A stretch of 64,000 bases of DNA from Bacterioplanoides sp965219715 (GCF_965219715.1 NZ_OZ244785.1:1054001-1118000), one strand, 5' to 3'. Positions 9,057 to 19,035 are shown, counted from the stretch's first letter. A program made the numbers and translations. Notes: generated by a model from the sequence alone, not told the origin.

Positions 9057-10220
9057 TTAGTTCCCCGCTGCCTTAACTGCTTGCTCAGCAGCGTCAGTCA
9101 AACTTGTTGCTGCGATGATATCCAGACCAGATTCAGACAGAACCTGCTTACCCAGATCAGCGTTAGTACCTTCCAGGCGAACTACCACAGGAACGTTCAC
9201 ACCTACTTCTTTAACCGCACCGATAATACCTTCTGCGATCATGTCACAACGTACGATACCGCCGAAGATGTTCACCAGAACACACTTCACTTTTTCGTCA
9301 GACAGAATCAGTTTGAATGCATGAGCAACACGCTCTTTAGTTGCACCGCCACCAACGTCCAGGAAGTTAGCCGGAAAACCACCGTGCAGAGCAACGATAT
9401 CCATAGTACCCATCGCCAGACCAGCACCGTTAACCATACAGCCGATGTTGCCATCTAATGCTACGTAGTTCAGGTCCCACTCAGCAGCTTCAGCTTCACG
9501 AGCATCTTCCTGAGAAGGATCGTTCATCGCAGCTACTTCTTTCTGACGGTACAGAGAGTTGCCATCAACACCCAGTTTGGCGTCCAGACAGTGCAGATCA
9601 CCGTCCTCTTTGATTACCAGAGGGTTGATTTCGATCAGAGCCAGGTCTTTGTCCTGGAATAGTTGAGCCAGACCCATGAAGATCTTGGTGAACTGCTTAA
9701 CCTGATCACCGGTTAAACCCAGCTTGAAAGCCAGCTCACGACCTTGATAAGGCTGTGCACCAGTTAGCGGATCGATTTCAGCCTTGAGGATCTTCTCTGG
9801 CGTTTCTTCCGCAACTTTTTCAATTTCCACACCACCTTCAGTCGATGCCATGAAAACTACGCGGCGTGTTGCACGATCGACAACCGCACCCAGATACAGC
9901 TCGTCAGCGATATCAGTCAGGCTTTCTACCAGAATACGGCTAACAGGCTGGCCGTTTTCGTCAGTCTGGTAAGTTACCAGGTTTTTACCTAACCAGTTTT
10001 CTGCAAACTCTTTAATTTCTTCGCGTGAAGAAACCAGCTTAACACCGCCCGCTTTACCGCGGCCGCCGGCGTGCACCTGAGCTTTAACAACCCATTTTTC
10101 ACCGCCGATCTCGTCAGCTGCTGCTACAGCTTCTTCCGCAGTCTTAGCTGCCACGCCTTTTGACACTGGCAAACCGTACTGCGCAAAAAGCTGTTTACCC
10201 TGATATTCGTGAAGGTTCAT
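9057..10220 (-). CDS. sucC: Succinate-CoA ligase beta subunit
   Basis: Beta subunit with the ATP-grasp nucleotide-binding domain, 387 residues as in E. coli (388). The start MNLHEYQGKQLFAQYGLPV is diagnostic. Other conserved parts are KAQVHAGGRGKAGG (ATP-grasp), LIEINPLV and VNIFGGIVRCD. It is preceded by a 139-bp gap after lpd that holds two hairpins, at 10244-10262 and 10336-10353. Expression may therefore be partly uncoupled from sucAB-lpd. Confidence 0.98.
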   Translation of the reverse strand: MNLHEYQGKQLFAQYGLPVSKGVAAKTAEEAVAAADEIGGEKWVVKAQVHAGGRGKAGGVKLVSSREEIKEFAENWLGKNLVTYQTDENGQPVSRILVESLTDIADELYLGAVVDRATRRVVFMASTEGGVEIEKVAEETPEKILKAEIDPLTGAQPYQGRELAFKLGLTGDQVKQFTKIFMGLAQLFQDKDLALIEINPLVIKEDGDLHCLDAKLGVDGNSLYRQKEVAAMNDPSQEDAREAEAAEWDLNYVALDGNIGCMVNGAGLAMGTMDIVALHGGFPANFLDVGGGATKERVAHAFKLILSDEKVKCVLVNIFGGIVRCDMIAEGIIGAVKEVGVNVPVVVRLEGTNADLGKQVLSESGLDIIAATSLTDAAEQAVKAAGN

Positions 10221-10243
10221 CGCTTTCGTCCTGTTTTTATATA

Positions 10244-10262
10244 TGCCGGGGGTTTCCCGGCA
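10244..10262 (-). other. Hairpin in the sucC 5' leader
   Basis: TGCCGGG-GGTTT-CCCGGCA, a 7-bp GC-rich stem 24-42 bases before the sucC start. There is no T-tract after it on the minus strand. It could stabilise or process the sucC message. Confidence 0.4.
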
Positions 10263-10335
10263 GCTACTGTTAACTGAATACCCGATTGTGTCGGTAATGC
10301 CTGCTTAAGCTCAGCACCATTCAGCCATAAAGCAA

Positions 10336-10353
10336 GGCCCGGAATTCCGGGCC
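10336..10353 (-). terminator. GC-rich hairpin just after lpd, possible attenuator
   Basis: GGCCCGGAATTCCGGGCC is a perfect 18-bp palindrome 7 bases past the lpd stop. On the minus strand it is followed only by TTGCTTTATGG, a weak T-tract. It may be a partial terminator or an RNA processing site between lpd and sucCD. Confidence 0.4.
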
Positions 10354-10359
10354 GTTGCA

Positions 10360-11802
10360 TTATTTCTTCTTAGGTCTGCGATTCGCTTTGTGAATCGCTG
10401 CGTTGTTCACTGCCAGAGCAGCTTCATGCACCGCTTCAGAAATGCTTGGGTGTGCAAACACCATCATGCCAACATCTTCAGCAGTAGACCCAAATTCCAT
10501 CGCTACAACAATTTGCTGTACCAGATCGCCAGCATTAGGGCCGATCACGCTGGCACCTAAAATACGATCTGTTTCTGCATCCGCAACGATTTTTACGAAA
10601 CCGTCGGTATCTGCAGCAGCCATTGCACGACCATTTGCAGCGAATGGGAACATACCTACATTGTAGGATTCGCCATCAGCTTTCAATTCGTCTTCAGTCT
10701 TACCTACCCAGGCAATTTCAGGGTGGGTATAGATCACAGAAGGAATAACATCGTAGTTCAGTTGTGCTTTGTGACCGGCAATACGCTCAGCAACCATTAC
10801 ACCTTCTTCAGATGCTTTGTGAGCCAGCATCGGACCACGAACCACATCACCAATCGCGTAAACGCCTGGTGCGTCGGTTGCGCAATGTTCATTTACAAAG
10901 ATAAAGCCACGCTCATCCATGTTCACACCACTATCACCGGCCAACAGACCTTCGGTGTAAGGACGACGACCAACCGCAACAATCAGTTTGTCGAAGGTTT
11001 CAGATTTCTCACCTTCACTGTCCTGATAAGTGACCGTGACTTCTTCGTCCTTCACTTCAGAACCTGTTACACGGGCACCAACACGGATATCCATGCCCTG
11101 CTTGGTGAACAGTTTCTTAGCTTCTTTAGCAACCGTCTGGTCAACCAGGTGCAGGAAGTTATCCTGAGCTTCCAGAACAACAACTTCAGAACCTAAACGA
11201 CCCCAAACGCTGCCCAGCTCCAGACCAATTACACCAGCACCAATTACGCCCAGGCGCTTAGGAACTTCGGTGAACTCCAGCGCACCAGTAGAATCAACGA
11301 TAATGTCGTCAGTCTTAGGTGCCGGTGGAATATCTACCGGTACAGAACCAGTAGCAATGATGACGTTTTCTGCATCAATGGTTTCGGTCACGCCAGCGTG
11401 GTTAGTGAACTCAACCTTCTTGCCAGCCAGAACTTTACCAGTACCTTCTAATGGTGTGACGCCATTCGCCTTGAATAACGTGGCGACGCCCATGGTCAGA
11501 TTTTTTACGATCTGATCTTTACGCTTCAGCATATCGGCGATGTTAATACCAACATCACCCGTGCTGATGCCATGCAGAGAAAACTTCTCTTTTGCTTCTT
11601 CGTATTTGTGGGAAGTATCCAGCAACGCTTTTGACGGAATACAACCAACGTTCAGACAAGTACCGCCAAAGACAGCCTTGCCTTCTTTATTAATCCACTT
11701 GTCGATACATGCGGTTTCCAGACCCAGCTGGGCGCAGCGGATAGCAGCCACATAACCGGCAGGGCCACCACCGATAACGACAACATCAAATTTCTTGCTC
11801 AT
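10360..11802 (-). CDS. lpd: Dihydrolipoyl dehydrogenase (E3)
   Basis: FAD-dependent E3 component that reoxidises dihydrolipoyl groups of 2-oxoglutarate dehydrogenase with NAD+. It is 480 residues long. The FAD motif VIGGGPAGYVAAIRCAQLG lies at residues 9-27, and the redox disulfide is in GGTCLNVGCIPSKALL at about residues 47-62. The NAD-binding GAGVIGLELGSVWGRLGSEV is central, and the C-terminal AHPSISEAVHEAAL holds the catalytic His-Glu pair. It lies in the suc operon between sucB and sucC, like lpdG of Pseudomonas, so it serves OGDH. It may also be shared by other complexes. Confidence 0.97.
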   Translation of the reverse strand: MSKKFDVVVIGGGPAGYVAAIRCAQLGLETACIDKWINKEGKAVFGGTCLNVGCIPSKALLDTSHKYEEAKEKFSLHGISTGDVGINIADMLKRKDQIVKNLTMGVATLFKANGVTPLEGTGKVLAGKKVEFTNHAGVTETIDAENVIIATGSVPVDIPPAPKTDDIIVDSTGALEFTEVPKRLGVIGAGVIGLELGSVWGRLGSEVVVLEAQDNFLHLVDQTVAKEAKKLFTKQGMDIRVGARVTGSEVKDEEVTVTYQDSEGEKSETFDKLIVAVGRRPYTEGLLAGDSGVNMDERGFIFVNEHCATDAPGVYAIGDVVRGPMLAHKASEEGVMVAERIAGHKAQLNYDVIPSVIYTHPEIAWVGKTEDELKADGESYNVGMFPFAANGRAMAAADTDGFVKIVADAETDRILGASVIGPNAGDLVQQIVVAMEFGSTAEDVGMMVFAHPSISEAVHEAALAVNNAAIHKANRRPKKK

Positions 11803-11827
11803 TCGAAAATTTCCTTAAACTATCCGA

Positions 11828-13048
11828 TTAAATGTCTAATAACAGGCGAGCCGGATCTTCCAGCAATTCCTTGATAGTTACCAGGAACTGCACTGCTTCC
11901 TTACCGTCAATCATGCGGTGATCGTAGGACAGCGCCAGATACATCATTGGTAAGATAACAACCTCACCATTAACAGCCATCGGACGTTCCTGGATCTTAT
12001 GCATACCCATAATCGCGGTTTGCGGTGGATTCAGAATTGGAGTCGACATCAGGGAACCGAAGGTGCCGCCGTTTGAAATAGTGAAGGTACCACCCTGCAT
12101 TTCATCGATGCCAAGTTTACCGTCTCGTGCACGTGCTCCGAAATCAGCAATAGTACTCTCAACTTCTGCTAAACCCATACCGTCAGTATCGCGCAAAATA
12201 GGTACTACCAGACCACGATCAGTAGAAACCGCAACACCGATATCCTGATAACCGTGATAAACCATGTCGTTACCATCGATTGAAGCGTTAACCGCAGGGA
12301 ATCGCTTCAGCGCTTCAGTCGCTGCCTTCACAAAGAACGACATAAAGCCCAGCTTCACGTCATGCTTCTTAGCAAACTGATCTTTGTATTTGTTACGCAG
12401 ATCCATGATTGGCTTCATGTTAACTTCGTTATAAGTCGTTAACATGGCAGCGTTTTGCTGTGCCTCAACCAGGCGACGGGCAATGGTTGCGCGCAGGCGA
12501 GTCATTGGAACACGCTTTTCAACTCGCTCACCCGCGTCAAAGCTGACCGCACCAGCATTCGCCGGAGCAGATTTTGCCGCGGCAGGAGCAGGTGCTGGAG
12601 CAGCCGCCGGTGCTGGCGCTGCTTTCAGGTGGTTTTGTACGTCTTCTTTAGTAACGCGACCGCCTTTACCTGTACCTTTGACGTCAGCCAGATTGATGCC
12701 TTTTTCGTCCGCCAGCTTGCGTGCCGCCGGACCAGCGATTGCGTCTTCAGTGCTGTCGCCAGTGCTTGCTTCAGCCGCTGGCTCAGCAGCAGGTGCTGCA
12801 TCAGCAACTTCGCCTTCAACAAATACAGCCAGTACTTCATCACTCAGTACAACATCACCCTCTTCTTTCAGAATGTTCTTCAGAGAGCCAGCGGCTGGTG
12901 CCAGTACTTCCAAAACGACCTTATCGGTCTCAATGTCCACAATTAACTCATCACGCTGGATCGCCTCGCCCGGCTTCTTATGCCAGGTCGCTACTGTGCC
13001 ATCGGCTACAGATTCAGGAAAAGTGGGTGCCTTAATTTCGATGCTCAT
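11828..13048 (-). CDS. sucB: Dihydrolipoyllysine succinyltransferase (E2 of OGDH)
   Basis: E2 core of the 2-oxoglutarate dehydrogenase complex, 406 residues. There is one lipoyl domain (residues 1-77) with the lipoylated lysine in DIETDKVVLEV. A peripheral subunit-binding domain (about 105-142) contains GPAARKLADEKGI. An Ala-Pro linker (about 143-165) precedes the catalytic domain, whose active site is SYDHRMIDGKEAV. It lies 26 bp after sucA, and its gap to lpd is also about 25 bp, consistent with one transcript. Confidence 0.98.
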   Translation of the reverse strand: MSIEIKAPTFPESVADGTVATWHKKPGEAIQRDELIVDIETDKVVLEVLAPAAGSLKNILKEEGDVVLSDEVLAVFVEGEVADAAPAAEPAAEASTGDSTEDAIAGPAARKLADEKGINLADVKGTGKGGRVTKEDVQNHLKAAPAPAAAPAPAPAAAKSAPANAGAVSFDAGERVEKRVPMTRLRATIARRLVEAQQNAAMLTTYNEVNMKPIMDLRNKYKDQFAKKHDVKLGFMSFFVKAATEALKRFPAVNASIDGNDMVYHGYQDIGVAVSTDRGLVVPILRDTDGMGLAEVESTIADFGARARDGKLGIDEMQGGTFTISNGGTFGSLMSTPILNPPQTAIMGMHKIQERPMAVNGEVVILPMMYLALSYDHRMIDGKEAVQFLVTIKELLEDPARLLLDI

Positions 13049-13074
13049 TGATATTTTCCTTAGTGTTCCTGCGT

Positions 13075-15912
13075 TTAACCCTGAAGCCCTAAAGCGTCAC
13101 GGATCAATTGTTCTTGTTGCTCCAGGTGGAGCGCCATATAACCAGCAGCTGGTGAAGCCGAAGCGTCACGACCTGCATATTCAAGGTGTAATTTGTTATC
13201 GATTGCCGCAACTGCGCGACGCATATGATGCTGACTGCTGTACCAGGCGCCCATATTCATTGGCTCTTCCTGTACCCAGTAAACTTCTTCCATATTGGTG
13301 AACTTCTTCAGAACCTCACCCAGGTCATCCGCCGGGAACGGATACAGCTGTTCAATACGAACAATAGCAACATCGTCGATGCTTTCCGCACGACGACGCT
13401 CCAGCAGATCGTAATAAACCTTACCGGAACACATCACAACGCGACGTACTTTCGCTGGATCCAGTTCATCAATTTCGTCCAGAACTGTCTGGAAGTGACC
13501 TTCGGCCAACTCTTCAAGCGTACTGGTTGCCAGCTTGTGGCGTAATAAGCTCTTAGGCGACATTACCACCAATGGCTTACGCAGCGGACGAATCACCTGA
13601 CGACGTAACATGTGATAAACCTGTGCCGGGGTCGACGGTACACAAATCTGAACATTGTGCTCCGCACACAGCTGCAGGTAGCGCTCTAAGCGAGCAGACG
13701 AATGCTCAGGGCCCTGACCTTCATAACCGTGAGGCAGCAACATCGTCAAACCACACAGGCGGCTCCACTTATGCTCACCGGAAGAAATAAACTGATCGAA
13801 CACCACCTGAGCACCGTTGGCGAAATCACCAAACTGAGCTTCCCAGATAACCAGCGCACCTGGGGTGGTTGTTGCGTAACCGTATTCGAATGCCAGTACC
13901 GCTTCTTCCGACAGGGTGGAGTCGTAAAGATCGAAAGCAGGCTGTTCGTCTTTCAGGTTACGTAATGGAATATAGGCTTCGCCGTCTTTTTGATTGTGCA
14001 ACACAGCGTGACGGTGAGAGAAAGTACCACGACCAACATCCTGCCCTGTCATACGCACCTGATGACCTTCATCCAGCAAGGTGGCGTAAGCCATGGTCTC
14101 AGCGAAGCCCCAGTTAATAGGCATCGCGCCGGCAGCCATCTTACGGCGATCTTCAAGAATCTTGCTGACCTGACGCTGAACAGCAAAACCATCCGGCACT
14201 TCCAGCTGTTTATTCGCCAGTTCCTGCATACGCTTCAAGTCGAATGAAGTATCTGCTTTTGCAGTCCACTCATGACCCAGGTATGGAGTCCAGTCAACAA
14301 ACAACTCTTCATTAGGTTCTTTCACCAGACTTTTGGCAACATGCAAGCCATTATCCAGTGCATTACGATATTCTTCTTCCAGGTCCTTTGACTGAGCCTG
14401 ATCCAGAACACCTTCGCCAATCAGCTTCGTCGCGTATAAATCACGGGTGGTTTTTTGTGATTTAATTTTCGAGTACATCAGAGGCTGAGTACCAGATGGC
14501 TCGTCCGCTTCGTTGTGACCACGACGGCGATAACACACCATGTCAATCACGATGTCTTTTTTGAACTCATTGCGATAATCAACCGCTAACTGAGTCACAA
14601 ACAATACAGCTTCCGGATCATCACCATTCACATGAAGAATTGGCGCCTCAACGATTTTGGCGACATCAGTACAGTATTCGGTAGAACGGTTATCATCGCG
14701 ACGAGAAGTGGTAAAACCAACCTGGTTATTAATAACGATATGAATCGTACCGCCGGTTTTGTAAGCACGGGTCTGTGATAACTGGAAAGTTTCCATCACC
14801 ACGCCCTGGCCAGCAAAAGCTGAGTCTCCGTGAATAAGAACCGGAACCACCTTTTCACCGGTCTCATCTTCACGACGGTCCTGACGAGCACGTACAGAGC
14901 CTTCAACTACCGGAGAAACAATCTCCAGGTGAGACGGGTTAAATGCCAGTGCCAGATGCACTTCGCCGCCAGATGTCATGATATTGGAAGAAAAGCCCTG
15001 GTGATATTTCACGTCACCGTGCGATTCGAACTGAACCTTACCATCGAATTCATCAAACAGATCCGACGTCTTTTTACCCAAGGTATTAATCAGGGTATTC
15101 AAACGTCCACGGTGCGCCATACCAATAACAATTTCTTTGGCACCGTAGGTTCCGGAACGCTGGATCAGCTCATCCATTAGCGGAATTAAACTTTCACCAC
15201 CTTCCAGGCCAAAACGCTTAACACCCGGGTAACGTGAACCCAGGTATTTTTCCAAACCTTCACCAGCGGTTAAGCGCTCGAGCAGATGCAACTTAACTTC
15301 TTCGCCGAATTTAGGATGGGCACGCACACTTTCCAGGCGTTGCTGGAACCAGCGTTGTTCAGCGGTATTAACGATGTGCATGTATTCAGAGCCAACCGTA
15401 CCGCAGTAGGTTGCATCCAATGCATCAACAATTTCTTTTAAGCTGGCTTCTTCCTGACCAATAAATAATGAACCGGTCTGGAATGTTGTATCCATATCTG
15501 CCTGGGACAACCCATGAAAAGACAGATCCAGATCCGGCACCACTTCTCGCTGCATCAGACCCAAAGGATCTAATTTTGCTTGCTGGTGACCACGACCGCG
15601 GTAAGCATTAATTAATTGGAGAACCTGAACCTGTTTACGTTCAAAATCTGAACTAACCGCCGCCTGAGAAGTGGGGCGTGAACGATTCTGGTTTTTGGAT
15701 AAAAGAAGAAACTGTTCCCGAATGGGCTTGTGAGGAGTATCGACGGAAGTATTTTCGTCGACTCGTGGAAGCTGATCAAAGTAGCTGCGCCACTCTTCCG
15801 GCACTTCGTTCGGATCACGAAGATACGTTTCAAAGAGCTCTTCCACGTAAGCAACATTGCCACCCGCCAACTGCGAGGTGTTCCATAGTTGCTCCATTGT
15901 CTGCTCGTGCAT
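13075..15912 (-). CDS. sucA: 2-oxoglutarate dehydrogenase E1
   Basis: Thiamine-diphosphate E1 component that decarboxylates 2-oxoglutarate and passes succinyl to the SucB lipoyl arm. At 945 residues it has the usual length. Recognisable segments are the E2-binding N-terminus (QLWNTSQLAGGNVAYVEELF), the active-site region GMAHRGRLNTLINTLGK, the ThDP/Mg pocket GDSAFAGQGVVMETFQLS, and QVGFTTSRRDDNRSTEYCTD. ATG 15912 has an upstream AGGGTGG. A second ATG at 15897 (MEQLWN) is also possible. It is the first gene of sucAB-lpd-sucCD and is separated from sdhB by a terminator. Confidence 0.97.
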   Translation of the reverse strand: MHEQTMEQLWNTSQLAGGNVAYVEELFETYLRDPNEVPEEWRSYFDQLPRVDENTSVDTPHKPIREQFLLLSKNQNRSRPTSQAAVSSDFERKQVQVLQLINAYRGRGHQQAKLDPLGLMQREVVPDLDLSFHGLSQADMDTTFQTGSLFIGQEEASLKEIVDALDATYCGTVGSEYMHIVNTAEQRWFQQRLESVRAHPKFGEEVKLHLLERLTAGEGLEKYLGSRYPGVKRFGLEGGESLIPLMDELIQRSGTYGAKEIVIGMAHRGRLNTLINTLGKKTSDLFDEFDGKVQFESHGDVKYHQGFSSNIMTSGGEVHLALAFNPSHLEIVSPVVEGSVRARQDRREDETGEKVVPVLIHGDSAFAGQGVVMETFQLSQTRAYKTGGTIHIVINNQVGFTTSRRDDNRSTEYCTDVAKIVEAPILHVNGDDPEAVLFVTQLAVDYRNEFKKDIVIDMVCYRRRGHNEADEPSGTQPLMYSKIKSQKTTRDLYATKLIGEGVLDQAQSKDLEEEYRNALDNGLHVAKSLVKEPNEELFVDWTPYLGHEWTAKADTSFDLKRMQELANKQLEVPDGFAVQRQVSKILEDRRKMAAGAMPINWGFAETMAYATLLDEGHQVRMTGQDVGRGTFSHRHAVLHNQKDGEAYIPLRNLKDEQPAFDLYDSTLSEEAVLAFEYGYATTTPGALVIWEAQFGDFANGAQVVFDQFISSGEHKWSRLCGLTMLLPHGYEGQGPEHSSARLERYLQLCAEHNVQICVPSTPAQVYHMLRRQVIRPLRKPLVVMSPKSLLRHKLATSTLEELAEGHFQTVLDEIDELDPAKVRRVVMCSGKVYYDLLERRRAESIDDVAIVRIEQLYPFPADDLGEVLKKFTNMEEVYWVQEEPMNMGAWYSSQHHMRRAVAAIDNKLHLEYAGRDASASPAAGYMALHLEQQEQLIRDALGLQG

Positions 15913-16108
15913 GTTGTACGACCACCCTGTTTTTATTTAATACGAGGGATTCATCTACAGAGTGCACGCACCGACATTACGCTTTAGGGGCAAATGGAGG
16001 GCCAACCGGATATGGTTGAGAAGCCTCTGAGTTGAACCGGGGATTCCCCGTTCCCTCAACTAACAATATAGCTTAGTTAAAAATAGCGCTTTGTGGGCGC
16101 CATTTTTG

Positions 16109-16154
16109 AAAAAATGTTAACGTAAGTGAGCTGTGTGTCCAGCCCAACTTACGT
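16109..16154 (-). terminator. Terminator between sdhB and sucA
   Basis: On the minus strand ACGTAAGT...GCTG-loop-CAGC...ACTTACGT forms a two-part stem, followed by TAACATTTTTT. It lies about 35 bases after the sdhB stop and should separate sdhCDAB from sucAB transcripts. A second hairpin (TACCACA/TGTGGTA, 16159-16181) sits between it and the stop codon. Confidence 0.7.
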
Positions 16155-16186
16155 CTAATACCACATGGTCGGTCTGTGGTAATTCC

Positions 16187-16897
16187 TTACAGCTGCTGGC
16201 TCAGCAGCATGTTACGGATGTGACCAATAGCCCGGGTCGGGTTCAGACCTTTCGGGCATACATTGACACAATTCATGATCCCACGGCAACGGAAAACGCT
16301 GAATGGATCACTCAATCCTGCCAATCGCTCTTCTGTTTTAGTGTCACGACTGTCCGCCAGGAAGCGGTAAGCCTGCAACAGACCAGAAGGACCAATGAAC
16401 TTATCCGGATTCCACCAGAAAGAAGGACAAGCGGTAGAACAGCATGCACACAGAATACACTCGTACAAGCCGTCCAGCTTCTCACGCTCTTCCGGAGACT
16501 GCAGACGTTCAATCGCAGGAGCTGGCTTGTCATTCTGCAAGAATGGCTGAACCTTCTCGAACTGCTGATAGAACATGCTCATGTCAATTACCAGGTCACG
16601 AATAACCGGCAGACCAGGCAGAGGACGCAGAACCAGCTTGTCCATTTTGCCTTTAGTAGCTTCAGAGATCGGAGTGATACATGCCAGGCCGTTTTTGCCA
16701 TTGATGCTCATACCGTCAGAACCACATACACCTTCACGACAAGAACGACGGTAGGCAACAGTTGGGTCCTGCTCTTTAACCAGAGCCAGCACATCCAGAA
16801 TCATTACGTCTTTATTACCTGGAATGGTAATGTCGTAATCCTGCATGTATGGCGCTTCATCTTTTTCTGGATTGTAGCGATAAATACTAACTAACAC
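16187..16897 (-). CDS. sdhB: Succinate dehydrogenase iron-sulfur subunit
   Basis: Iron-sulfur subunit of respiratory complex II, 236 residues, peripheral on the inner face of the inner membrane. It carries the 2Fe-2S ligands CREGVCGSDGMSI, the 4Fe-4S motif CILCACCSTACPSFW and the 3Fe-4S/4Fe-4S motif CRGIMNCVNVCPKGLNP. Translation starts at GTG 16897 with a GGGAG SD. It is the last gene of sdhCDAB. Confidence 0.98.
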   Translation of the reverse strand: MLVSIYRYNPEKDEAPYMQDYDITIPGNKDVMILDVLALVKEQDPTVAYRRSCREGVCGSDGMSINGKNGLACITPISEATKGKMDKLVLRPLPGLPVIRDLVIDMSMFYQQFEKVQPFLQNDKPAPAIERLQSPEEREKLDGLYECILCACCSTACPSFWWNPDKFIGPSGLLQAYRFLADSRDTKTEERLAGLSDPFSVFRCRGIMNCVNVCPKGLNPTRAIGHIRNMLLSQQL

Positions 16898-16911
16898 GGT
16901 TCGACTCCCTA

Positions 16912-18684
16912 TTAATAAGTACGGACTTTCGGCGGGAATGCTTCAACTGTCTTAGGAGCGAAGTTGACAGCACGCTTGCCGATTGTCTTGGTTTCAGGGA
17001 AATACAGAGAGTGGCACAGCCAGTTCTCATCATCACGCTCAGTAAAGTCATTACGGGCGTGAGCACCACGAGATTCTTTACGCTCAATCGCTGCAACAGC
17101 CGTTGCATAAGCAGTCTCGAACAGGTTATCCAGTTCCAGTGCTTCGATACGAGCCGTATTGAACGGACCACTCTTATCATCAAGAACCGTGTTCTTAACG
17201 CGAGCGCCGATTTCTTTCAGCATCTCGAGACCTTTTTCCATGCTTGGGCCTTCACGGAATACACCGAAGTACAGCTGCATGGTTTTTTGCAGATCAGCAC
17301 GAACCTCAGCCACTTTTTCACCAGTGGAAGCATTGTTCAAACGATCCAGACGAGCCATTGCACGCTCGATGTCTTCGTCAGTCGGGTCAACAAAGTCGAA
17401 GCCTTCAGCAAAGCTCTTCTCAACCTGCAGACCTACCGCACGACCAAATACCACCAGGTCAAGCAGTGAGTTACCACCCAGGCGGTTAGCACCGTGAACC
17501 GATACACAAGCGATTTCACCCGCCGCATACAGACCTTCAATAACAACGTCGTTGCCATTTTCGTCCTGAGTCAGAGCCTGACCACCGATGTTCGTTGGTA
17601 CACCACCCATCATGTAGTGACACGTCGGAACTACCGGAATAGGCACTTTTACAGGGTCAGCCTGAGCAAAGGTACGAGACAGCTCAAGAATACCCGGCAG
17701 CTTGGCGTTCAGGGTTTCTTCACCCAGGTGATCCAGCTTCAGGAATACGTGATCGCCATCTTCACCACAGCCACGACCTTCCAAAATTTCCAGAACCATC
17801 GAACGGGCAACAACGTCACGACCCGCCAGGTCTTTGGCGTTCGGAGCATAACGCTCCATGAAGCGCTCACCGTCTTTATTGATCAGGTAACCACCTTCAC
17901 CACGACAGCCTTCTGTTACCAGCACACCCGCACCCGCAATACCGGTTGGGTGGAACTGCCACATTTCCATGTCCTGCATAGGAACACCGGCACGCAGCGC
18001 CATACCAACACCATCACCGGTATTGATCAGAGCATTAGTAGTAGACTGATAAATACGACCAGCACCACCAGTTGCCAGTACAGTTGCCTTGGCTTTGATG
18101 TATACGGTTTCGCCCGACTCAAGATCAATTGCAATAACACCAGCAACCTGACCTTTAGCGTTTTTAACCAGATCTACGGCGTACCATTCATTCAGGAAGG
18201 TGGTACCGCCTTTCAGGTTACCCTGGTACAAAGCGTGCAGCAGAGCGTGACCAGTACGGTCAGCAGCAGCACAGGTACGAGCAGCCTGAGTTGGATTATC
18301 AGGGCCTTTAGACTGACCACCGAAAGGACGCTGATAGATACGGCCATTCTCAAAACGAGAGAAAGGCAGACCCATGTGTTCCAGTTCGAATACAGCCTGA
18401 GGACCTACAGAACACATGTACTCAATGGCGTCCTGGTCACCGATGTAGTCGGAGCCCTTAACGGTGTCGTACATGTGCCAGCGCCAATCATCATTCGGAT
18501 CAGCAGAAGCGATTGCACAGGTGATACCACCCTGCGCTGATACGGTGTGAGAACGGGTTGGGAAAACCTTGGTCACACACGCGGTTTTAATGCCAGCTTC
18601 AGTTAATTGCAGTGCAGCACGCATACCTGCACCACCACCACCAATTACGATGGCATCGAAGGACATAGTCTTAATTTTTGACAT
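16912..18684 (-). CDS. sdhA: Succinate dehydrogenase flavoprotein subunit
   Basis: Catalytic flavoprotein of complex II, 590 residues. The FAD dinucleotide fold AIVIGGGGAGMRAALQL is at the N-terminus. The covalent FAD histidine lies in TRSHTVSAQGGI, and the active-site region includes MEMWQFHPTG, CHYMMGGVPTN and GAHARNDF. The gene begins 3 bp after sdhD, so translation is likely coupled. Confidence 0.98.
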   Translation of the reverse strand: MSKIKTMSFDAIVIGGGGAGMRAALQLTEAGIKTACVTKVFPTRSHTVSAQGGITCAIASADPNDDWRWHMYDTVKGSDYIGDQDAIEYMCSVGPQAVFELEHMGLPFSRFENGRIYQRPFGGQSKGPDNPTQAARTCAAADRTGHALLHALYQGNLKGGTTFLNEWYAVDLVKNAKGQVAGVIAIDLESGETVYIKAKATVLATGGAGRIYQSTTNALINTGDGVGMALRAGVPMQDMEMWQFHPTGIAGAGVLVTEGCRGEGGYLINKDGERFMERYAPNAKDLAGRDVVARSMVLEILEGRGCGEDGDHVFLKLDHLGEETLNAKLPGILELSRTFAQADPVKVPIPVVPTCHYMMGGVPTNIGGQALTQDENGNDVVIEGLYAAGEIACVSVHGANRLGGNSLLDLVVFGRAVGLQVEKSFAEGFDFVDPTDEDIERAMARLDRLNNASTGEKVAEVRADLQKTMQLYFGVFREGPSMEKGLEMLKEIGARVKNTVLDDKSGPFNTARIEALELDNLFETAYATAVAAIERKESRGAHARNDFTERDDENWLCHSLYFPETKTIGKRAVNFAPKTVEAFPPKVRTY

Positions 18685-18687
18685 GAC

Positions 18688-19035
18688 TTACACACCCCAA
18701 AGAATGTCGATACCCCAAACCAGGTATACAAACAGAGCGCCTGCACACACCAGTTGGAAAGCAAAGCGAACGCCGGCTGCTTTCAGGTAATCAGTTGAAA
18801 CAGTCCACATACCTATCCAGGCATGGGCACACAGAGAAATCAGTGCTGCCAGCGAGAAAACCTTCATCCAGGTTTGCGCGAACAGGCCTTGCCACTGTGC
18901 AAACTGCAAGTCAGGCGAAGCAATTAAAAAGCCCAGTAAAAACAGAGTGTAAAGGGCCAGGACGACTGCAGTTAAACGCTGCACCACCCAATCGTACAGG
19001 CCACTACGGCCTAAGTTAGTGACACTTGCTACCAT
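18688..19035 (-). CDS. sdhD: Succinate dehydrogenase membrane anchor subunit D
   Basis: Small integral membrane anchor (115 residues) for SdhAB with three predicted transmembrane helices. Heme b and quinone contacts are suggested by SLCAHAWIGMWTVSTDYL, the usual SdhD His-Asp-Tyr region. I chose ATG 19035, which has GGGAG eight bases before it. An in-frame TTG lies six bases further upstream. It overlaps the end of sdhC by 7 bp. Confidence 0.95.
   Translation of the reverse strand: MVASVTNLGRSGLYDWVVQRLTAVVLALYTLFLLGFLIASPDLQFAQWQGLFAQTWMKVFSLAALISLCAHAWIGMWTVSTDYLKAAGVRFAFQLVCAGALFVYLVWGIDILWGV

Noticed and set aside
12444..13301. Plus-strand Ala/Ser/Thr-rich open frame opposite sucB
   Set aside because: Composition mirrors the Ala-Pro linker of sucB on the other strand, and there is no SD or family match.
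17494..18540. Long plus-strand open frame of about 348 codons opposite sdhA
   Set aside because: It is antisense to a fully supported sdhA with conserved flavoprotein motifs; the antisense protein is rich in Thr, Arg and Asn without any domain.
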